The notes under the pieces are model-generated. The model was not told the origin of the DNA. It searched no databases and was given only the letters and a program-made list of their open reading frames with translations. A stretch of 20,202 nt of DNA from Burkholderiaceae bacterium (GTDB taxonomy: Bacteria > Pseudomonadota > Gammaproteobacteria > Burkholderiales > Burkholderiaceae_C): positions 1 through 20,202 of the forward strand of contig JALOSD010000005.1 of the NCBI GenBank assembly GCA_025458585.1. The letters run 5' to 3'. Position numbers and translations under genes: made by a program. Numbering within the stretch: the first letter of the stretch is position 1; every line of letters starts with the position of its first letter. Shown in pieces: positions 6,816-12,526 of this stretch.

Positions 6816-8143
6816 CGAGCGGCGGCCGCGCGGACCTCGTCGACGTGGTAGGCCACGGTGCCGGCCACGAGCGTCGCGACGACGCGCCCCGGCAGCGCGG
6901 TGCCCGTGGCGTCGAACGCGAACGGCGTGTGCTTGCCCTGGCTCGCCAGCGCCTGCGGCGTCACCTGCCAGGTGGCGTCGGGGTCGAACACGCAGACGTC
7001 GGCGACACCCCCCTCGACGAGCCGGCCCGCGCTCGACGCGAGCGAGCCCAGCACCTCGCCGAGCACGCGCACCGGCCGGCTCGTCACGCGCGCGAGCGTC
7101 TCGGGCAGCGACAGCCCGGCGTCGGCGCCCCATTTCAGCGCCAGGCCGAGCAGCAGCTCGAGACCGGTGGCGCCGGGTTCGGCCTCGCCGAACGGCAGCG
7201 TCTTCAGGTCGCCCTCGACCGGCGTGTGGTCCGACACCAGCGCGTCGATCGTGCCGTCGACGAGGCCGGCGCGCAGCGCGTCGCGGTCGCCCTGCTGGCG
7301 CAGCGGTGGCGTCAGGCGCATCGCCGGGTTGAAGAAGCCGATGTCGACGTCGGTCAGGTGCAGCGAGTTGATGCTGACGTCGGCCGTCACCGGCAGGCCC
7401 TCGGCCTTCGCGACGCGCAGCAGCGCGACGCCGGCGGCGCTGCTCAGCCGGCACAGGTGCACGCGGCAGCCGGTCACGCGCACGAGCTCGAAGATCGTGT
7501 GCAGCGCGACCGTCTCGGCCGCGACCGGCACGCCCGACAGCCCGAGCCGCGTCGCCACGGCGCCGCTCGCGGCCACGCCCTTGCCGAGCCACGGGTCCTG
7601 CGGCCGCAGCCACACCGTGTAGCCGAAGGTCGACGCGTACTGCAACGCGCGCAGCAGCACCTGCGTGTCGCGCACCGGCGCGTCGGCCTGCGAGAAGCCG
7701 ACGCAGCCCGACTCGGTGAGCTCGGCCATCTCGGTCAGCGCCTCGCCGGCCAGGCCGCGCGTGAGCGCCCCCAACGGGAACAGGCGGCACAGGCTGAGCT
7801 TGCGCGCGCGGAACTTCAGCATGTCGACCAGCCCAGGCTCGTCGAGCGGCGGGTCGGTGTCGGGCGGGCATACGAGGCTCGTGACGCCGCCGGCGGCGGC
7901 GGCGTTGAGCTCGCTCTCGAGCATGCCCTCGTGCTCGTGACCCGGCTCGCGCAGCCGCGCCGCGAGGTCGACCAGCCCCGGCGCGACGACGAGGCCGGTG
8001 GCATTGATGACGCGCTGCGGCTCGAAGTCAGCCGGCACACCGCCGATCGCCGTGATGCGGCCGGCGGCGATCGCGACGTCGGCGACCTCGTCGCGGCCCG
8101 ACGCCGGGTCGACGACGCGGCCATTACGAATGAGGATCTTCAT
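6812..8143 (-). CDS. pyrX: Dihydroorotase-like protein lacking the HxH metal site (PyrC'/PyrX type)
   Basis: The 443-residue product has the amidohydrolase fold of dihydroorotase. It opens MKILIRNGRVVDPASG, with GLVVAPGLVDL near 50-60, CPPDTDPPLDEPG near 92-104, a GFFNPAMRLTPPLR segment, and SDHTPVEGD followed by K-T-LPFGEA. The metal-binding D-x-H-x-H-x-R, expected at 59-65, reads DLAARLR: both histidines are replaced (A61, R63) while the arginine stays. In Pseudomonas such a catalytically dead homologue (pyrC') is a structural partner of aspartate transcarbamoylase, and a separate pyrC supplies the activity. The same role is inferred here. The ATG at 8143 has a good GGGAG ribosome-binding site. 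pyrB lies upstream across a 235-base gap filled by a structured repeat; the acyltransferase overlaps by 4 nt downstream. Confidence 0.9.
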   Translation of the reverse strand: MKILIRNGRVVDPASGRDEVADVAIAAGRITAIGGVPADFEPQRVINATGLVVAPGLVDLAARLREPGHEHEGMLESELNAAAAGGVTSLVCPPDTDPPLDEPGLVDMLKFRARKLSLCRLFPLGALTRGLAGEALTEMAELTESGCVGFSQADAPVRDTQVLLRALQYASTFGYTVWLRPQDPWLGKGVAASGAVATRLGLSGVPVAAETVALHTIFELVRVTGCRVHLCRLSSAAGVALLRVAKAEGLPVTADVSINSLHLTDVDIGFFNPAMRLTPPLRQQGDRDALRAGLVDGTIDALVSDHTPVEGDLKTLPFGEAEPGATGLELLLGLALKWGADAGLSLPETLARVTSRPVRVLGEVLGSLASSAGRLVEGGVADVCVFDPDATWQVTPQALASQGKHTPFAFDATGTALPGRVVATLVAGTVAYHVDEVRAAAAR

Positions 8144-8247
8144 CTCGCTCCCACGAACTGCGGCACCCGTCGCGGGTAACAGGAGGCCCATCGCACAGCG
8201 CCGGGCTCAAGCGGCCGCCGCGGATCCGGCTTGGCCGGTCCGCTGGC

Positions 8248-8262
8248 CGGCCTTGCAGGCCG
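8248..8262. repeat. Inverted repeat CGGCC-TTGCA-GGCCG inside repeat copy 2
   Basis: Five-base perfect arms with a five-base spacer, adjacent to the longer hairpin at 8264-8283. It would add a third stem to the pyrB-pyrX intercistronic RNA. Confidence 0.55.
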
Positions 8263-8263
8263 C

Positions 8264-8283
8264 GCCGGGCCTTGCGGCCCGGC
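8264..8283. repeat. Inverted repeat with 8-bp arms and a GCAA loop on the transcribed strand
   Basis: The arms GCCGGGCC and GGCCCGGC pair perfectly. The four-base spacer reads GCAA on the minus (mRNA) strand, a GNRA-type tetraloop that stabilises RNA hairpins. It lies in the insert unique to repeat copy 2. Confidence 0.7.
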
Positions 8284-8294
8284 CGCTCGCCAGG

Positions 8295-8321
8295 CACGAA
8301 AGGTCCACCGGACCTTTCGTG
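8295..8321. repeat. Perfect 12-bp inverted repeat between pyrB and pyrX
   Basis: CACGAAAGGTCC and GGACCTTTCGTG are perfect inverted copies separated by three bases. There is no following T tract, so it is not a standard intrinsic terminator. It could be an RNase-blocking stem, a protein-binding site or a mobile palindromic unit. Confidence 0.75.
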
Positions 8322-8378
8322 TCCGGGCTCGCCCCCCTGGGGGGAGGCGGCCGAAGACCGCTTCGGGGGGGACGTCCG

Positions 8379-9341
8379 TCATGCCTCATTCCCCGCGACG
8401 ATCGACATCACCGCCATGCGCACCGCGATGCCGAACGTGACCTGCGGCAGGATCACGCTGTGCGTGCCGTCGGCCACCGACGACGCGATCTCGACGCCGC
8501 GGTTGATCGGCCCCGGGTGCATCACGATGCAGTCGGGCCTGGCCAGCGCGAGCTTGTCCTCGGTCAGGCCGTAGTGCTTGAAGAACTCGCCGGCGCTCGG
8601 CAGCATCGCGCCGCTCATGCGCTCGTTCTGCAGCCGCAGCATGATGATCACGTCGGCGTCGCGGATGCCTTCGGCCATGTCGTGGCACACGCGCACGCCC
8701 ATCGCGCGCAGGTCGCCGGGCACGAGCGTCTTCGGGCCCACGGCGCGGATCTCGGGCACGCCCAGCGTGGTGAGCGCGTGGATGTCGCTGCGCGCGACGC
8801 GCGAGTGCACGATGTCGCCGACGACCGCCACCGTCAGGTTCGTGACGTCGGGCTTGTAGTGGCGGATCGTGTACATGTCGAGCAGGCCCTGCGTCGGGTG
8901 GGCGTGGCGCCCGTCGCCGGCATTGATCACGTGCACGTGCGGCGCGCAGTGTTCGGCGATCAGGTACGGCGCGCCACTTTCGGCGTGGCGCACGACGAAC
9001 AGGTCGGCGTGCATCGCCGACAGGTTGGCGATCGTGTCGAGCAGGCTCTCGCCCTTGGCCGTGCTGCTTCGTGCGATGTCGAGGTTGATCACGTCGGCCG
9101 ACAGCCGGTTGGCCGCGATCTCGAACGTGGTGCGCGTGCGCGTGCTGTTCTCGAAGAACAGGTTGAACACGCTCTTGCCGCGCAGCAGGGGCACCTTCTT
9201 GACCTCGCGCTCGTTGACGCTGAGGAAGGTGCCGGCGGTGTCGAGGATCTGCGTCAGCACCGGCTTCGGCAGGCCCTCGATCGACAACAGGTGGATCAGC
9301 TCGCCGTGGCGGTTGAGCTGGGGGTTGCGGCGTGACAGCAT
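8379..9341 (-). CDS. pyrB: Aspartate carbamoyltransferase catalytic subunit
   Basis: PyrB joins carbamoyl phosphate to aspartate in the second step of de novo pyrimidine synthesis. The 320-residue product contains the carbamoyl-phosphate loop FFENSTRTRTTFE at residues 62-74, the SSTAKGESLLDT mobile loop near 92-103, and HPTQGLLDMYTI at 148-159. LRLQNERM and HPGPINRGVEI, the aspartate-site segments, follow. The N-terminal extension before the fold is as in pseudomonad/burkholderial PyrB. The ATG at 9341 lies 13 bases after the pyrR stop, so pyrR and pyrB are one transcript. The dead dihydroorotase downstream probably completes the holoenzyme, as in Pseudomonas (inference). A palindromic repeat starts three bases past the stop. 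Confidence 0.97.
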   Translation of the reverse strand: MLSRRNPQLNRHGELIHLLSIEGLPKPVLTQILDTAGTFLSVNEREVKKVPLLRGKSVFNLFFENSTRTRTTFEIAANRLSADVINLDIARSSTAKGESLLDTIANLSAMHADLFVVRHAESGAPYLIAEHCAPHVHVINAGDGRHAHPTQGLLDMYTIRHYKPDVTNLTVAVVGDIVHSRVARSDIHALTTLGVPEIRAVGPKTLVPGDLRAMGVRVCHDMAEGIRDADVIIMLRLQNERMSGAMLPSAGEFFKHYGLTEDKLALARPDCIVMHPGPINRGVEIASSVADGTHSVILPQVTFGIAVRMAVMSIVAGNEA

Positions 9342-9354
9342 CGGTGCCGGGACC

Positions 9355-9858
9355 TCAGGAGTTGGCTTCGACCGCAAACGTGAACAACCCGCCGGGGTCG
9401 CGCGCGAGCGAGAGCTTCTGCGCCACCGGCAGCGCGACCTTGGCCGCTGCAACGCCGGCCTCGATCGGCAGCTCGCGCCCGCCGCGGTCGACGAGCACCG
9501 CGAGCTGCACGCTCGCCGGGCGGCCGAAGTCGAACAGCTCGTTGACGACGGCGCGGATCGTGCGCCCGGTGTAGAGCACGTCGTCGACGAGCACGATGTG
9601 CGCACCGTCGACGGCGAAGGGCAGCTTGGTCGGGTCGGTACCCGCGGCCATGCCGCGCTGGCCGAAGTCGTCGCGGTGCAGCGAGCTGCTGATCACGCCG
9701 GGCGCACCCGGCAGGCCGAGGTCGGCCTGCAGCCGCTCGGCGAGCCAGGCGCCGCCCGACCACACGCCCACCAGCACGCCGCCGGGCCGCAGCAGCCGGC
9801 GCACGCCGTGCACGAGTTCGCGGTACAGCGCTTCGGCGTCGAGCGTCAGGGTCGTCAT
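9355..9858 (-). CDS. pyrR: PyrR-like bifunctional pyrimidine regulator / uracil phosphoribosyltransferase
   Basis: The 167-residue product belongs to the type I phosphoribosyltransferase fold of PyrR. The PRPP-binding loop IVLVDDVLYTGRT lies at residues 88-100, and the N-terminal GVWSGGAWLAERL and SSLHRDDF segments match PyrR. In Bacillus PyrR binds pyr mRNA and attenuates it in response to UMP. In Gram-negatives its regulatory role is less clear and it may act mainly as a uracil phosphoribosyltransferase. The ATG at 9858 overlaps the ruvX stop by 4 nt and pyrB follows after 13 bases, so its place directly before pyrB fits a pyrimidine-responsive role. No Bacillus-style antiterminator was recognised in the 13-base gap, which is too short to hold one. 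Confidence 0.92.
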   Translation of the reverse strand: MTTLTLDAEALYRELVHGVRRLLRPGGVLVGVWSGGAWLAERLQADLGLPGAPGVISSSLHRDDFGQRGMAAGTDPTKLPFAVDGAHIVLVDDVLYTGRTIRAVVNELFDFGRPASVQLAVLVDRGGRELPIEAGVAAAKVALPVAQKLSLARDPGGLFTFAVEANS

Positions 9859-10265
9859 GCGTGCTCCCGCAGGTACTGGTCGAGGATCAGCGCCGCCGAC
9901 GTGGCGTCGACGTCGGCCGCGCCGCCGGCGATCGCTTCGGTGGTCGTGTAGCGCTCATCGACCTCGCGCACCGGCAGCCCGAACCGCCCGTGCAGCTGGC
10001 GCGCGAAGCGCCGCGCCCGCCGCGTATTGTCGTGCTCCGCGCCGTCGGGATGGAACGGCACGCCCACCACCAGCGCGTCGGGCCGCCACTCGTCGACCAG
10101 CCGCCCGATCGCCGCGAAGCGCGCCTGACCCTCGGCCGCGATCGAGGTCAAGGGCCGCGCCCGTCCAAGCAGCGTGTTGCCCACCGCGACGCCGACGCGC
10201 CGGGTGCCGAAATCGAAAGCAAGAAAGCTGAGCGGCCGAACCGAGGACGCCGTCAACCCCGTCAT
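9855..10265 (-). CDS. ruvX: Putative pre-16S rRNA nuclease (YqgF/RuvX, RNase H-like fold)
   Basis: YqgF proteins have an RNase H-like fold and take part in 5'-end maturation of 16S rRNA. The 136-residue product shows FLAFDFGTRRVGVAVGN with the first catalytic aspartate, DALVVGVPFHPDG and the VREVDERYTTTEA segment. The C-terminal acidic residue lies in ALILDQYLREH. I chose the ATG at 10265; a GTG at 10277 in frame would add four residues, and neither has a clear Shine-Dalgarno. The stop overlaps the pyrR ATG by 4 nt. yqgE lies upstream across a gap occupied by repeat copy 3; a yqgE-ruvX-pyrR-pyrB order is common in related bacteria. Confidence 0.93.
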   Translation of the reverse strand: MTGLTASSVRPLSFLAFDFGTRRVGVAVGNTLLGRARPLTSIAAEGQARFAAIGRLVDEWRPDALVVGVPFHPDGAEHDNTRRARRFARQLHGRFGLPVREVDERYTTTEAIAGGAADVDATSAALILDQYLREHA

Positions 10266-10317
10266 CGCGCGCCGCACGCGGCGAGCCCGGCACAGCCGCC
10301 GAGCCCTCCAGCGGACG

Positions 10318-10394
10318 CCGCGGATCCGGCTTGGCCGGTCCGCTGGCGTCGCCCCCCTGGGGGGGAGGCGCCGAAGGCGCTTCGGGGGGGAGCG
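10318..10394 (-). repeat. Palindromic G/C-rich dispersed repeat, copy 3, at the 3' end of yqgE
   Basis: It starts directly after the yqgE stop on the minus strand: CGCT, CCCCCCCGAAGCGCCTTCGG, CGCCTCCCCCCCAGGGGG, then GACGCCAGCGGACCGGCC and GGATCCGCGG. It matches copy 1 almost base for base and in the same orientation relative to its upstream gene. It fills most of the 129-base gap between yqgE and ruvX; the rest of the gap shows nothing recognisable. Confidence 0.85.
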
Positions 10395-10973
10395 TCAAGC
10401 ATGCCCGGCATCCTGCGACAGCATGCGCGGGTCGATCCCCAGCAGCCGCACCGCGCGCTCGTAGCGCTGCTCGGCGGGGGTGTCGAAGATGATCTGCGGG
10501 TCGGCCTGCACGGTGAGCCAGCCGTTGCGGCCGATCTCGTCTTCCAGCTGGCCGGCGCCCCAGCCGCTGTAGCCCAATGTCACGAGCACCTTCTTCGGCC
10601 CGCCGCCGGCCGACATCGCCTCGAGCACGTCCTTGCTCGTCGTCATCTCCAGGCCACCGGGGATCTCGAGCGTCGAGTTGAACGGGCTGCCGTCGGTGCC
10701 CATCTTCTCGTGCAGCACGAAGCCGCGCTCGGTCTGCACCGGCCCGCCGAAGTAGACCGGCGCCTCGGCGAGGTCCTCGCGGTCGAGCGTCAGGTCGACC
10801 TTCTCGAACAGGTTCTTCAGCTTGATGTCGATCGGCTTGTTGATCACCAGCCCGAGCGCGCCCTTCTCGGAGTGCTCGCACAGGTAGACGACCGAACCGG
10901 CGAAGTTGTCGTCGGCCATGCCGGGCATGGCGATCAGGAACTGATTCGTCAGGTCGATGCGCGACTCCGCCAT
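10395..10973 (-). CDS. yqgE: YqgE/AlgH family protein (UPF0301)
   Basis: AlgH/YqgE proteins are small cytoplasmic proteins of uncertain biochemical role; the name comes from an alginate-regulation phenotype in Pseudomonas. The 192-residue product shows the family segments DLTNQFLIAMPGMADDNFAG, SVVYLCEHSEKGALGLVINK, VYFGGPVQTERGFVLH, VLVTLGYSGWGAGQLEDEI and GWLTV. I chose the ATG at 10973; a TTG two codons upstream is less likely. A TAGAAT box sits six bases before this ATG, which would give a leaderless message. It is divergent from phr with only 35 bases between the two starts, and it heads the minus-strand run to ruvX and the pyr genes. Confidence 0.94.
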   Translation of the reverse strand: MAESRIDLTNQFLIAMPGMADDNFAGSVVYLCEHSEKGALGLVINKPIDIKLKNLFEKVDLTLDREDLAEAPVYFGGPVQTERGFVLHEKMGTDGSPFNSTLEIPGGLEMTTSKDVLEAMSAGGGPKKVLVTLGYSGWGAGQLEDEIGRNGWLTVQADPQIIFDTPAEQRYERAVRLLGIDPRMLSQDAGHA

Positions 10974-10979
10974 GCGCAA

Positions 10980-10985
10980 ATTCTA
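10980..10985 (-). promoter_or_regulatory. Possible -10 box giving a leaderless yqgE transcript
   Basis: TAGAAT on the minus strand lies six bases upstream of the yqgE ATG, so a start at the usual distance falls on the A of the ATG. It is the only AT-rich patch in the 35-base yqgE/phr gap. No -35 match is visible at normal spacing. Confidence 0.3.
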
Positions 10986-11008
10986 GTCTCGCGTCACACT
11001 TCGCGGCC

Positions 11009-12526
11009 ATGCACCAAGCTCCAACGCGCGAGCTCGACTCGGCCCTGGTCTGGCTGCGCCGCGACCTGCGCGTCGACGACCACGCGGCGCTGTACCACGC
11101 GCTGCGCGCTGCGCGCCGGGTGTGGTGCGCGTTCGTGTTCGACACCGCGATCCTCGACGCCTTGCCGCGTGCCGACCGCCGCGTCGAGTTCATCCGCGAC
11201 AGCCTGGTCGGCGTCGACGCCGAACTGCGCGCGCTCGGCGCGTCGCACGGGGTCGAAGGCGCCGGCCTGATCGTCACCCACGGCCGCGCCGCCGACGTGC
11301 TGCCGGCGCTGGCCGACGCGCTGCACGTGCAGGCCGTCTACGCGAGCCACGACGACGACCCGTACGCGGTCGAGCGCGACGCACAGGTGCGCGGGCGGCT
11401 GTCGGCGCTCGGCATCGCGCTGCACACGAGCAAGGACCACGTCGTGTTCGAGCGCGACGAGGTGCTGACGCAGTCGGGCAGCCCGTTTTCGGTCTTCACG
11501 CCGTACAAGAACGCATGGCTGGCCAAGCTCGACCCGTACTTCGTGCGCGCGTACCCGGTCGCGAAGCACGCCGCGGCGCTCGCGCCGCGACCGGCGCAGC
11601 CGCCGGCGCCGGCCGTCGGCCGCGTCTGGGCCGGCGTGCCGACGCTTGCCGAGATCGGCTTCGAGCCGACCAACCTGCACCAGCTGCGACTGCCGACCGG
11701 CCCGGCCGGCGCCGCCGAGCTGCTCGACGACTTCCTCGCCGAGCGCATCGACCGCTATCGCGAGACGCGCGACTTTCCCGCCGTCAAGGGGCCGAGCTAC
11801 CTGAGCACGCATCTGCGCTTCGGCACGGTGTCGGTGCGGCGCCTGGCGCGCGAGGCCTGGCAACGCGCGCAGGCCGGCTCCTCGGGCGCGCAGGGCTGGC
11901 TGAACGAGCTGGTCTGGCGCGACTTCTACCACCAGATCCTCTACCACCACCCGCACGTCGTCGGCCACGCGTTCCGCCGCGAGTACGACCGCATCCACTG
12001 GGAGCACGGCAAGCACGCCGACGAGCACTTCGCCGCCTGGTGCGAGGGTCGCACCGGCTATCCGCTCGTCGACGCGGCGATGCACCAGATCAACCAGACC
12101 GGCTACATGCACAACCGGCTGCGCATGGTCGTGGCGAGCTTCCTGACGAAGGACCTCGGCCTCGACTGGCGCCGCGGCGAGGCCTACTTCGCGCTGCACC
12201 TGAACGACTTCGACCTCGCCGCCAACAACGGCGGCTGGCAGTGGGCGGCGTCGACCGGCTGCGACGCGCAGCCGTACTTCCGCATCTTCAACCCGGTCGC
12301 GCAGAGCCAGAAGTTCGACCCCGAGGGCCGCTTCGTCCGCCGCTACCTGCCGCAGCTCGCGAAGCTGCCCGACAAGCTGATCCACGCACCATGGCTCGCC
12401 AAGTCCGCCGATCTCGCCGCCGCCGGCGTGCGGCTCGGCGTCGACTACCCGGCGCCGATCGTCGACCACGCGGCGGCGCGGCAGAAGACGCTCGAACGCT
12501 ACGCAGCGATCAAGGGCGCGCGCTGA
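11009..12526 (+). CDS. phr: Deoxyribodipyrimidine photolyase (CPD photolyase, class I)
   Basis: This FAD enzyme uses blue light to split cyclobutane pyrimidine dimers in DNA. The 505-residue product has the N-terminal antenna-binding Rossmann domain (ALVWLRRDLRVDDHAAL near residues 12-28) and the C-terminal helical FAD domain. The latter has GPSYLSTHLRFGTVS near 261-275, ELVWRDFYHQIL near 300-311, GYPLVDAAMHQI near 350-361, MHNRLRM near 367-373 and LNDFDLAANNGGWQWAAST near 398-416. The tryptophan electron-transfer triad appears complete (W303, W387, W410). The ATG at 11009 lies 35 bases from the divergent yqgE start; no Shine-Dalgarno is evident. The 3' end overlaps the convergent patatin gene by 17 nt. 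An antenna of MTHF or a deazaflavin cannot be told from the sequence. Confidence 0.96.
   Translation: MHQAPTRELDSALVWLRRDLRVDDHAALYHALRAARRVWCAFVFDTAILDALPRADRRVEFIRDSLVGVDAELRALGASHGVEGAGLIVTHGRAADVLPALADALHVQAVYASHDDDPYAVERDAQVRGRLSALGIALHTSKDHVVFERDEVLTQSGSPFSVFTPYKNAWLAKLDPYFVRAYPVAKHAAALAPRPAQPPAPAVGRVWAGVPTLAEIGFEPTNLHQLRLPTGPAGAAELLDDFLAERIDRYRETRDFPAVKGPSYLSTHLRFGTVSVRRLAREAWQRAQAGSSGAQGWLNELVWRDFYHQILYHHPHVVGHAFRREYDRIHWEHGKHADEHFAAWCEGRTGYPLVDAAMHQINQTGYMHNRLRMVVASFLTKDLGLDWRRGEAYFALHLNDFDLAANNGGWQWAASTGCDAQPYFRIFNPVAQSQKFDPEGRFVRRYLPQLAKLPDKLIHAPWLAKSADLAAAGVRLGVDYPAPIVDHAAARQKTLERYAAIKGAR

Larger units (their letters stand above)
8218..8376 (-). repeat. Palindromic G/C-rich dispersed repeat, copy 2 (expanded), between pyrB and pyrX
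   Basis: Read from the pyrB stop on the minus strand, this starts CCCCCCGAAGCGGTCTTCGG, runs through CGCCTCCCCCCAGGGGGGCG, and ends CCAGCGGACCGGCCAAGCC with GGATCCGCGG, like copies 1 and 3. Unlike them it has about 80 extra bases in the middle that hold three strong hairpins, annotated separately. It fills most of the 235-base gap between pyrB and pyrX; the remainder next to pyrX shows only the ribosome-binding site. It is probably transcribed as part of the pyr mRNA. Confidence 0.8.

Noticed and set aside
8140..8389. Small minus-strand open frames in the pyrB-pyrX gap
   Set aside because: They are translations of the palindromic repeat; a similar string (SGPAKPDPR-type) also arises from repeat copy 3, showing a repeat rather than a gene.
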